Below, piece after piece: positions 38,110 through 44,813 of a stretch of DNA of 44,813 nucleotides. The stretch lies in the NCBI GenBank assembly GCA_023228645.1, contig JALOAT010000032.1, positions 1 to 44,813 on the forward strand, in the 5' to 3' direction. Position 1 is the first letter of the stretch; each line of letters begins with the position of its first letter. This DNA is from Gammaproteobacteria bacterium (lineage in GTDB: Bacteria; Pseudomonadota; Gammaproteobacteria; Thiohalomonadales; Thiohalomonadaceae). Under the pieces are notes generated by a model, which saw nothing but the letters and a program-made list of their open reading frames with translations, made no database searches and was not told the origin of the DNA. The position numbers and the translations under genes are program-made.

Positions 38110-38455
38110 GAACGCATCAACCGGCAGCCGCTAACAGATTCGTCCCTTCTCCTTCCGGGAGACGACTGCATGGATGCAGGAGGTGGGCAATGCATGGAGC
38201 GAATTGCCGAAGGACACGCATTAACCGGCAGCCGTTAACAGATTCGTCCCTTCTCCCTCCGGGAGAAGGACAGGATGAGGGGGATCAATGAACCAATAGC
38301 CGCGCCTGAATGGATCCCCTCTCCCCAGCCCTCGGCAAACCGCCCTCTGCGTTGCTCTACCTCGCACATCCATGCGCTCGTCTCCCGGAGGGAGAGGGAG
38401 TGTATGGGGAAGATGTGACCAAGAGACAGCCCGGAGGAGAAGGGGTGTGCGGGCA
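38110..38455. repeat. Intergenic repeat block
   Basis: The 635-base gap between the antiporter operon and the outer-membrane protein gene has no supported gene. It holds a direct repeat of about 53 bases, first at about 38112-38163 and again at about 38216-38274, both reading ACGCAT-AACCGGCAGCCG, then TAACAGATTCGTCCCTTCTC and an end in CCGGGAGA. Further right, TCTCCCGGAGGGAGAGGG near 38384 is an inverted copy of that end. GGGGAAGATGTGACCA (about 38405) and GGGCAAGATGTGACTA (about 38451) are a second direct pair. It looks like decayed dispersed repeats. Confidence 0.6.
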
Positions 38456-38546
38456 AGATGTGACTATGTCGGCTCTGGCGGAGCGGCCTCCGGCCGCAGG
38501 CGATGGAAGCAAGGCACCGGAGAATCGCGGCCTGGACGAGCGCTTG

Positions 38547-39356
38547 CTAGCGGGGCAGCTGGCTCGGCGCGAGCCGGAGACCGGCCCCCTGGCGGTTGCG
38601 CTCCAGCAGGGTTTGCCTGCCGAAGCTGTAGCGGGCGCCGATCAGCGCCATGTGCGCGTCGGCGTCCCAGTAGGCGTCGCCCTCTTCCTGGATGTGCGTG
38701 TAATTGGCGAACAGGCTGAAGGGACTCTGGTACAAGCGATACTCGGCGCCGATGTTCAGGTTGAGCTGCTCGGAACCGGCGCCCGCAAACCCATCCTGGA
38801 CCAGGCCGATGCCACCGTCGATGCGCAGGTTGTCGTGCAGGAAGTAGTTGACGCCGAGAGCCAGGTACTCGCCGCGCGCCCGCGCGCCGACGGACTCGTA
38901 CTCGAAGCGCTCGCGGCCGACCTGACCGGACAGGGTCAGGCGGTCCAGGTACAGCTGGCCTTCCAGGCCACGGAAGCTGTCATTCATGTCCAGCTCGTCA
39001 TGCTCTCCATAGAGCTTGCGCGTCTGGAGCAGGCCGCCGAGCAGCCAGCGGTCGTTTCGGTAGAAGATGCGGCTGGCGGCTTCGCTGGTCCTGCGCTCCG
39101 GCGCGCCGGATTCCCGCACGAACCGGGCGAGGTCGATCTGCCCGCCCCAGCCGTGCGGGCTGGTATAGGCGAGCACGCCCGCCGGGGCGTACCGGTCGCC
39201 GTGTCCGTGCATGGTGGCGCCGCTCCATAGGCCCAGCGTCGGCCCGGACACGAAGCCGTCCCCGCCCAGGGACTGTGCACCGGCGAGCCCCTGCGCGCCC
39301 AGCAGGACGAAGGCGAGCAGCAGGCGGGCTTTGTGGGGCACGTGCAAGGCGGTCAT
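38547..39356 (-). CDS. Probable outer-membrane beta-barrel protein, unknown function
   Basis: An exported protein of 269 residues with signal peptide RLLLAFVLLGAQGLAGAQS and cleavage near residue 28. The mature part alternates polar and hydrophobic residues in strand-sized blocks (GGQIDLARFV, EGQLYLDRLTLSGQVGRERF, NLNIGAEYRLYQSPFSLFAN), with Gly and aromatic residues at strand ends. This is the pattern of a small barrel of about ten to twelve strands. The end lacks the classical terminal Phe. It is 94 bases downstream of aprA on the same strand but probably has a separate role. Confidence 0.7.
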   Translation of the reverse strand: MTALHVPHKARLLLAFVLLGAQGLAGAQSLGGDGFVSGPTLGLWSGATMHGHGDRYAPAGVLAYTSPHGWGGQIDLARFVRESGAPERRTSEAASRIFYRNDRWLLGGLLQTRKLYGEHDELDMNDSFRGLEGQLYLDRLTLSGQVGRERFEYESVGARARGEYLALGVNYFLHDNLRIDGGIGLVQDGFAGAGSEQLNLNIGAEYRLYQSPFSLFANYTHIQEEGDAYWDADAHMALIGARYSFGRQTLLERNRQGAGLRLAPSQLPR

Positions 39357-39450
39357 ACAGCGCGTTCTTGGTGGTTATTTTGTCGAGCCGGGATCCGGGC
39401 GGCCCGCAAATTGTATGCGATCGGCGCGGCCGGCGCGCGCCGGCGTGGGC

Positions 39451-41289
39451 TCAAGGCACGAAATGGTGCACCGGCAGCGTGTCCAGCTGCCACTCGCCGC
39501 TCGCCGCGTCATAGCGGGACACCGTGAACACGTGCCACTGGGCGTCGTCCAGGTCCGGGTGGTCGGCCCGGTAGTAATACCCCGGCCAGCGCGTCTCCTC
39601 GCGAAACAGCGTATGGCGCGTCACGGACTCGGCGGTGAGGATGCGGTGGTGGAGTTCCCAGGCGCGCTGGAGCTGGTGCAGGTCTTCGGCGCCCACGTGG
39701 GCCATGTCCTCCTTCAGCAGGGTGAGGAGTTCAAGACCGCGCTTGAGCAGCGGTTCGCTGGTCACGTAGAAGGTGCTGTAGCCGCCCACGTACTCATCCA
39801 TCAACTTTTCCAGCCGCTGCAGCCCTTGCAGCGGCGTGATGTAGTTGGGCGACACGGTGCCGGCCACTATCTCGTTGCGCCCCACCCGCCAGGTCTCCAG
39901 GGGGCGATAGATGGTCTCGCGCAGGGTGTTCACCTGCCCCTCGTCAATGGCGGGGGTCTCGCCGCGCAGGTCGCGCACGTAGCGCACCGCCGCCTTGCCC
40001 GCCAGGCGCCCCTCCGTGAACGAGCCCGAGGAGAACTTGTGCGCGGAGCCGCCGATGGTGTCGCCCGCCCCGAACAGCCCCTCCACGGTGGTCATGCGGT
40101 TGTAGCCCCACTGGTAGTCGCCGGGGGCGATGTCCTCCGGTCCGCTGGCCCAGGCGCCGGAGCAGGTGGCGTGGGAGCCCATCACATAGGGTTCCGAGGT
40201 GATGAGTTCGGAGGGTGTCTCCTTCGGGTCGATGTTCTGCGAGGCCCACACCACCGCCTGGCTGATGGTCATGTCCAGGAAGTCTTCCCAGCCGATCATT
40301 TCCTTCTCAGGCGAATCGAGCACCTCCTGGGTGTGCATGTAGATAGGGCCGCGGCCCGCCTTCATCTCCTCGAGCATGGCGTGGTTGCGCAGGCAGGTGG
40401 GCACCGGCGTGCTCTCCGCGTACTTGCCGACGCGCGCCTTGAGTTTTTCCAGGTGCGCCGCTTCGTATTTCTCGCCGTAGGCGTTGGTGGCATAGGACTT
40501 CAGCAACAGGAACCAGGCGCCCACCGGGCCGTAGCCGTCCTTGAAGCGGGCCAGGACGATCTTGTTCTCCATCTGGATCATCTTCGCGCCGGCGGGGATC
40601 AGCAGCCCGTAGGCCGAGGCCGTGCTCCAGGGCGCATACCAGGTGCGGCCCATGCCCTCGCCCACCGCACGTGGGCGGTAGATGTGCGAGCCGCCTCCCG
40701 CCCCCACGATCACGGCCTTGGCGCGGAACACATGAAAGCCGCCGTCGCGCACGTTGAAACCGACCGCGCCGGCGATGCGGTTCGGCCGTTTGCTGTCCTG
40801 AAGCAGGTGCGTGACCATGACGCGGTTGTGCACCGCGTCCACGGACTTGCGTGCGGCCTCGGCGACGATGGGCTTGTAGCTTTCGCCGTGGATGAGGATC
40901 TGCCACTTGCCTTCGCGCAGATAGCGGCCGGTCTTTTCGTCCTTGATGATGGGCAGGCCCCATTCCTCGAACTTGTGCACCGTGGCATCCACGTGCCGGG
41001 CGATGTCGTACACCAGGTCTTCGCGCACCAGACCTAGCAGGTCGCCGCGCGCGTAGCGCACGAAGTCCTCCGGCTGGTTTTCGCCCCACTGCATGCCCAT
41101 GTAGCAGTTGATGGCCGACAGGCCCTGCGCCACCGCACCGCTGCGTTCCACGTTGGCCTTCTCGACCAGCACGATGTTCAGGTCGCGTCCCCAGTAGCGC
41201 GCCTCGTAGGCCGCGCCGCAGCCCCCGAACCCGCCGCCGACCACCAGGATGTCGCAATCCACGAAGCGGGTTTCCGGACGGCGCGCCAT
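39451..41289 (-). CDS. aprA: Adenylylsulfate (APS) reductase alpha subunit
   Basis: FAD-containing catalytic subunit of dissimilatory APS reductase, 612 residues. In sulfur oxidisers it works in reverse, joining sulfite and AMP to APS in the cytoplasm. The Rossmann start is DCDILVVGGGFGGCGAAYEA. Active-site segments include RSGAVAQGLSAINCYMG, ARFKDGYGPVGAW and YVMGSHATCSGAW, and the C-terminal FAD motif is GLFGAGDTIGGSAHKFSSG. It is last in aprM-aprB-aprA with a four-base gap to aprB. AAGGTG serves as ribosome site at the end of aprB. Confidence 0.97.
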   Translation of the reverse strand: MARRPETRFVDCDILVVGGGFGGCGAAYEARYWGRDLNIVLVEKANVERSGAVAQGLSAINCYMGMQWGENQPEDFVRYARGDLLGLVREDLVYDIARHVDATVHKFEEWGLPIIKDEKTGRYLREGKWQILIHGESYKPIVAEAARKSVDAVHNRVMVTHLLQDSKRPNRIAGAVGFNVRDGGFHVFRAKAVIVGAGGGSHIYRPRAVGEGMGRTWYAPWSTASAYGLLIPAGAKMIQMENKIVLARFKDGYGPVGAWFLLLKSYATNAYGEKYEAAHLEKLKARVGKYAESTPVPTCLRNHAMLEEMKAGRGPIYMHTQEVLDSPEKEMIGWEDFLDMTISQAVVWASQNIDPKETPSELITSEPYVMGSHATCSGAWASGPEDIAPGDYQWGYNRMTTVEGLFGAGDTIGGSAHKFSSGSFTEGRLAGKAAVRYVRDLRGETPAIDEGQVNTLRETIYRPLETWRVGRNEIVAGTVSPNYITPLQGLQRLEKLMDEYVGGYSTFYVTSEPLLKRGLELLTLLKEDMAHVGAEDLHQLQRAWELHHRILTAESVTRHTLFREETRWPGYYYRADHPDLDDAQWHVFTVSRYDAASGEWQLDTLPVHHFVP

Positions 41290-41293
41290 GGCA

Positions 41294-41746
41294 TCACACC
41301 TTTTCGTTGGGAGTGGACAGGGACGGCAACGCCGCGATATTCAATGCTTCCGGCTCGTGGGCCAGCAGGGGCGAGTCGAGTTCGTGCCGGCCCGGCGGCG
41401 CGTAGTCCGCGGGCGGCCTGATGGAACCCCACGCCGTGGTGCGAATGGGGAAGCTGAAGGCCTTCTCACGCCCGTCGCGGTAGCGGATCTTCCAGGCGAT
41501 GACGCCCTTGTCCACGTCGCGGCGCACCCGCACCTTGTGGCCGAGTGGTGCGAAGTCCGCATAGCCGCGCACGTCGATGGCATGCTGCGGGCAATACTTC
41601 ACGCACGAATAGCACTCCCAGCAGAAGTTCGGTTCGACGTTGTAGGAGCGGCGATACACCGGGTCGATGTGCATGATGTCCGAGGGGCAGATATCCACGC
41701 ATTCGCCGCAACCGTCGCAACGGGTCATGTCCGTGTAGGTCGGCAT
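41294..41746 (-). CDS. aprB: APS reductase beta (iron-sulfur) subunit
   Basis: A 150-residue ferredoxin-like subunit with two [4Fe-4S] motifs: CDGCGECVDICP (Cys10 onward) and CWECYSCVKYCP. A C-terminal extension wraps the alpha subunit (GREKAFSFPIRTTAWGSIRP). It transfers electrons between the AprA flavin and the membrane partner. Four-base gaps separate it from aprM upstream and aprA downstream. Confidence 0.97.
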   Translation of the reverse strand: MPTYTDMTRCDGCGECVDICPSDIMHIDPVYRRSYNVEPNFCWECYSCVKYCPQHAIDVRGYADFAPLGHKVRVRRDVDKGVIAWKIRYRDGREKAFSFPIRTTAWGSIRPPADYAPPGRHELDSPLLAHEPEALNIAALPSLSTPNEKV

Positions 41747-41750
41747 CGTT

Positions 41751-42515
41751 TCAACTCCTCGTGCGCCGGCGCGGCGTCGGGTCCGGCAGGTCCGAGGCCC
41801 CGCTCGCCTCTTCCAGCTTGCGCTGCACCGCGACCGCGGGCTTGTAGAACATGTGCGAGAACTTGGACCAGGGCACCGAGAGAAACAGCAGTGCGGTGAA
41901 AAACAGGTAGATGCCGAACAGTGTCAGGTTCAGTCCGGCGCTCGCCGACAAGGCCTGGACCCCATGCCACAGCAGACCGAGCAATGCACTGCCCATCAGC
42001 AACAGCACGAACAGGTCGGCCCGGCCCACATGGAAGCGCGAATCACCGTCGTAAGCCACGTTCACGCGAAGGAAAAAAAAGAACCAGGCGCCGCCCGCCA
42101 GGATCATCAGAGCGCCCAGGTCCCACAATGCCACCCATGGCCCGGGGGCGGCGGCCTCCGGCAGCGCGAACACCAGCATGACGGTGGCGATCACATAGAG
42201 AATGAAGCCATACATCATGAGCAGGTGCGAAAGCCGCCGGTTCCACTTGCAGAATTCGCCCGAGACGCTGGCCTCCGCCAGACCCTTCACCACCGCCGTG
42301 GCCTTGCGCATGGCGTTCATGGGCCGGCGTGCCGCCGCCTTGGCGCGGGCGCGGCGCTGCGCGAAATACCGCCCGCTGCCCTTGTGATACACGTCGAGCA
42401 CCGTGCCTATGGCGACCGCAAAGGCCATAAGCACGACGAAGGACTGCACCAGACCGGCAGGCACGACGTCGATCACCGCGGCGAAAGGATTGGTCGAGAA
42501 CATCATCACCCCCAT
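41751..42515 (-). CDS. aprM: APS reductase membrane anchor
   Basis: A hydrophobic protein of about 250 residues with five to six predicted helices, including SFVVLMAFAVAIGTVLDVYH and LSHLLMMYGFILYVIATVML, and late LTLFGIYLFFTALLFLSVPW. It belongs to the respiratory-nitrate-reductase-gamma-like family used as AprM in sulfur oxidisers such as Allochromatium, where it is proposed to pass electrons from AprAB to quinone in place of QmoABC. Three start codons compete: ATG at 42515, 42506 and 42503. A G-run just before the last two favours them. It is the first gene of the operon. Confidence 0.92.
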   Translation of the reverse strand: MGVMMFSTNPFAAVIDVVPAGLVQSFVVLMAFAVAIGTVLDVYHKGSGRYFAQRRARAKAAARRPMNAMRKATAVVKGLAEASVSGEFCKWNRRLSHLLMMYGFILYVIATVMLVFALPEAAAPGPWVALWDLGALMILAGGAWFFFFLRVNVAYDGDSRFHVGRADLFVLLLMGSALLGLLWHGVQALSASAGLNLTLFGIYLFFTALLFLSVPWSKFSHMFYKPAVAVQRKLEEASGASDLPDPTPRRRTRS

Positions 42516-42718
42516 CAGGACGATGCGGGCCGGCCCTCGCTAGGCGCCCATGATGGGAATAGCAGTTACCCGGCCCAAGTCAATTTATCCATGACGGGGT
42601 GTGGAAACTGTGCAATCCGCAGACGCCGTCGGCTCGGCACGGCTCGCCTGTGTGGATGCACGGATTGTTCCGTAGCTGTTGCGGCAGACGCGACCCGCAA
42701 TGACACCCAAACCAAAAA

Positions 42719-42746
42719 TGTCACGTAGCTTCGCAACGTGGCCTAC
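42719..42746. repeat. Distant copy of the REP-like motif
   Basis: The sequence TGTCACGTAGCTTCGCAACG followed by TGGCCTAC matches, with one mismatch, the inverted copy at about 154-180. It lies just past the end of the PIG-L-like gene, whose inferred stop codon (42743-42745) overlaps its edge. Confidence 0.7.
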
Positions 42747-43458
42747 GAAAGACACCACACCCGCTCCGCGGGCACGCCCCGACGTCCGCGCCGCTGGCCA
42801 TGTGCAAGGAGCGTCGCCAGCGAATGGCCCTCGACCTGGGAGGCATAGCTCGTGACGGCCCACCGCTTGGCCGCTGCCAGGGCGTCGCTTGACCAGTCCA
42901 CGGGATGCAGGCGCGCGAAGGCGCTCCTCCAACAGGAACACGGCCTCACCGACGGCCTCCATCGGCATGAATCCCGCGTAGGGCAAGTCCTCATAGAAAA
43001 CGAGCCGGCAACGACCCTCGGCATGAAATGCACAGGCGACGCGGTGATCCAAATGCCCGCCAAAGGCCATGGGCACGAGCAGGCACACCGACGGGGACAA
43101 CAGCGGTTCCAATGCGCGGCGCACCGCGGCGATATCCCCTGCTTCCACGGGCGCCGCAAAGACGTTACTCACGCCGAGCCGTCGCAGCGGTGCATCGAGC
43201 AACCCGAGCCAGCGCAGCTCCGCCACGCGTGCGTGTGCGAAAAAGCGCCGGTCCTCGGCCATGCACAGCGCAAGGGTGTGCGACGCCTCGCCGTGCGGCT
43301 GTGCTGGGGTATAGGCACTGCGCAAAAACGGTGACCACACGACTGCCCGCCAACCGCCCGTCGCACAGTGCCGCCCCCAGCGAAAACGCGAGATCGTCGC
43401 TGTGAGGGCTCAGTGCGATGAGCGGCCCTGTCCTGGCGCTGCCGCACACCGCTGCCAT
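42743..43458 (-). pseudogene. PIG-L family deacetylase gene with two frameshifts
   Basis: From the ATG at 43458 the first frame gives LIALSPHSDDLAFSLGAALC, the zinc-binding PHxDD motif of PIG-L (LmbE-like) deacetylases. Near 43324-43328 (a run of five A) it shifts to a frame reading SAYTPAQPHGEASHTLALCM and VPMAFGGHLDHR, the second zinc motif. Near 42921-42924 it shifts again to AFARLHPVDWSSDALAAAKR, ending with AERVWCLS and stop. Restored, the protein would be about 237 residues with all metal ligands. The family removes N-acetyl groups from sugars and related compounds. It overlaps the end of the NodS-like gene by 49 bases, so the two were co-transcribed. Confidence 0.75.
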
Positions 43459-44543
43459 GTCTTGATCTCGGTGCCGTACTTCACCTCGAGGATGCCTTCC
43501 ATGGGCTCGACGCAGGCCGGCACGACGTCCTCGTGCAAAGCCACGAATCCCTGCGCGCGTAGCACGGGGTCGAGCCGATCCCGGTGATACCGGGTGGCGT
43601 GACTGACGACCACGTAGCGCGCGTTGCGCAGCATGGGATAGGGGATCTTCCAGAGGTAGTAGACCGTACTCGACATGAAGACCACATCGCAGGCCAGCTC
43701 ACCGGCCGCACTGGCGTCGGCCTGATGCAGTTCCGCGCGCCCGCCCAGGCGCTGCTGCAAGGAGGTGAAGAAAAACGGATCGGGTTCGACGGCGATCACC
43801 CTTCGTCCGGGAAACGCGGCCAGGAGCCGTTCGGTGAAGGCCCCTTCACAGGCCCCGACTTCCACCAGCGTCTGCCAGGGAAACCGCCGCAGGGCGTCCA
43901 ACTCGGCTGCATAACGGCCCCGCTCATAGGCCGAGGTCTCCAGCTCCCAGGGACGGCAGTAATCGAAATCACCTACGTGCCAGTCCACGTAACCAGCGAA
44001 GTAGCGATACAAGCGCTCGCCCGGATGCTGTTGCAGGAGGTGCACGGCACGCAGGTCTCGCGCCTGGATCCAATCCTCTGCCAGCAGGTCCGGGTAGTGC
44101 TCCGCCAACAGGGCCAGGCGCCGCTCGAACGCGTACGGGCTGCCCTGCTCGATCTCGTCCACGCCACCGCCGCCGGCCGTGGTCCACACGGTGGATGCAG
44201 CGCGCCCCACCGCCGCGGCGGTTCGCTGGCAGAGTGGGCGTGGGTCCTGTATCGAATGGGTGTAGATGCGCGTGTACTGCCCGAGATCGCTCAGGTGCGC
44301 AGCGATGAGCCGTGGGTCGACGGGGTCGTGTTCCAGGTGGGCGAAGGGCAACAGGCGCGCCTCGCGCGCCCCGGCGGCACGGCAGGCGGCACGAAACCGC
44401 GCCTCGCCAGCGGCCAGGTCCGGCACCCGCGGATGGGCGAACACCGCGACGACGTCCACCTCGCGCGGAGGCCTCGACAGCAGCAGCCCACCGAACTCAG
44501 ACAGTTCGTCGCCGGGCGCACGGCAGACCACCAGTTCGGTCAT
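43410..44543 (-). CDS. NodS-like SAM methyltransferase with an N-terminal PIG-L-like domain
   Basis: A 377-residue protein whose ATG follows GGAGG. Residues 1-200 look like a PIG-L-type fold that has lost the metal motif: VVAVFAHPRVPDLAAGEARF occupies the position of PHxDD, and DPRPLCQRTAAAV fits a later helix. Residues 205-360 are a class-I methyltransferase of the NodS type, with PWELETSAYERGRYAAELDA, then LVEVGACEGAFTERLLAAFP (SAM motif I) and VIAVEPDPFFF (motif II). NodS enzymes N-methylate amino sugars after deacetylation. With a deacetylase gene directly downstream, a deacetylate-then-methylate pathway on an amino sugar is a reasonable guess, not a demonstrated role. Confidence 0.8.
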   Translation of the reverse strand: MTELVVCRAPGDELSEFGGLLLSRPPREVDVVAVFAHPRVPDLAAGEARFRAACRAAGAREARLLPFAHLEHDPVDPRLIAAHLSDLGQYTRIYTHSIQDPRPLCQRTAAAVGRAASTVWTTAGGGGVDEIEQGSPYAFERRLALLAEHYPDLLAEDWIQARDLRAVHLLQQHPGERLYRYFAGYVDWHVGDFDYCRPWELETSAYERGRYAAELDALRRFPWQTLVEVGACEGAFTERLLAAFPGRRVIAVEPDPFFFTSLQQRLGGRAELHQADASAAGELACDVVFMSSTVYYLWKIPYPMLRNARYVVVSHATRYHRDRLDPVLRAQGFVALHEDVVPACVEPMEGILEVKYGTEIKTWQRCAAAPGQGRSSH

Positions 44544-44657
44544 GTTGCCCTCCGCGGAGACGAGGCGCGGCCGCAGCTGAGTTCCTTCTCAAGCTATAGA
44601 CCTTCCTTGACGGGCCGCGACAGACCGGCGCAGGGGCATCAGGTGTCCCGTGAGCAC

Positions 44658-44813
44658 TCAGGTCCGATCGACGCTCCAGGCGCCGGGACCCGCAACGGTC
44701 AGGAACAGGAAGATGAAACAGAACAACACCGCCGATTCGCCCTGGTTGAGCATGGGCGACAGCACGGCGCCCTGCGGGGCATGCGCCATGAAGTAGGCAA
44801 ACGCCATCTCCCC
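44658..44813 (-). CDS. DoxX family membrane protein, C-terminal part
   Basis: The last 51 residues of a minus-strand gene that runs off the right edge. They read EMAFAYFMAHAPQGAVLSPM, then NQGESAVLFCFIFLFLTVAG and PGAWSVDRT before a TGA at 44658-44660. AYFxAHAPQGxxPxxNxGExAVLxCFxFLFLxxAGPGxWS is the characteristic end of DoxX proteins, four-helix membrane proteins linked in some organisms to thiosulfate:quinone oxidation or oxidative stress. The N-terminal half is outside the window. Confidence 0.85.
   Translation of the reverse strand, partial: GEMAFAYFMAHAPQGAVLSPMLNQGESAVLFCFIFLFLTVAGPGAWSVDRT

Noticed and set aside
38112..38274. Possible CRISPR array from regularly spaced repeats
   Set aside because: Only two copies of a 53-base unit are present, the spacing is about 104 bases, and no cas genes exist in the window.
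22488..44543. Nod-factor-like set: sulfotransferase, PIG-L deacetylase and NodS-like methyltransferase
   Set aside because: The sulfotransferase is about 19 kb from the other two, no chitin synthase or acyltransferase is present, and the deacetylase is not NodB. The resemblance is most likely coincidental.

Overview
The window is about 45 kb of GC-rich, densely coding chromosome from a sulfur-oxidising proteobacterium, most probably a gammaproteobacterium. The best lineage clue is a complete aprM-aprB-aprA cluster on the minus strand at 39.4-42.5 kb. This is the membrane-anchored form of dissimilatory APS reductase found in sulfur oxidisers. An acrAB-like efflux locus with a near-canonical AcrR box, and REP-like intergenic palindromes, fit the same assignment. 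No rRNA, tRNA, CRISPR array, insertion sequence or phage gene was recognised.

Layout. 0-0.3 kb: REP-like palindromes and a terminator. 0.3-5.3 kb: RND efflux pump (adaptor plus transporter) divergent from its TetR/AcrR-type repressor, with the operator between them. 5.3-6.5 kb: a graveyard holding an inverted repeat, a GlyGly-CTERM tail remnant and a broken kinase/receiver fragment. 6.5-13.6 kb: a MASE3-PAS-GGDEF-EAL protein with a degraded EAL site, a glycoside-hydrolase-like lipoprotein, and a 7TMR-DISM hybrid histidine kinase. 13.7-15.3 kb: a fusion of a permuted papain-like (YiiX-type) hydrolase with a glycerophosphodiesterase. 15.4-17.8 kb: an EamA exporter, then a small exported protein paired with a periplasmic rhodanese. 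17.9-22.3 kb: a periplasmic LivK-like binding protein translationally coupled to a HAMP-PAS-GGDEF-EAL-CZB protein. 22.5-25.3 kb: a frameshifted sulfotransferase-like gene divergent from a frameshifted motA-like gene and an intact motB-like gene. 25.4-29.4 kb: MFS exporter, AI-2E-family permease, zinc alcohol dehydrogenase and cold-shock protein. 29.8-31.9 kb: a Tat-exported histidine-rich mini-protein, a methyltransferase and a CPBP protease. 31.9-37.9 kb: a six-gene Mrp/Pha cation/proton antiporter operon with fused A and B subunits. 38-39.4 kb: intergenic repeats and an outer-membrane protein. 39.4-42.5 kb: aprMBA. 42.7-44.8 kb: a frameshifted PIG-L deacetylase, a NodS-like methyltransferase and the end of a DoxX gene.

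Functional themes are sulfur oxidation (AprMBA, rhodanese), ion homeostasis (Mrp, MotAB-like), export (RND, MFS, EamA) and heavy investment in c-di-GMP/two-component sensing between 6.5 and 22.3 kb. The most promising new biology is the binding-protein/CZB c-di-GMP pair at 17.9-22.3 kb and the two-domain hydrolase fusion at 13.7-15.3 kb. Five to six single-step frameshifts in three genes (22.5-24.1 kb and 42.9-43.3 kb) sit mostly in short homopolymers, so sequencing error must be excluded before those genes are called dead.
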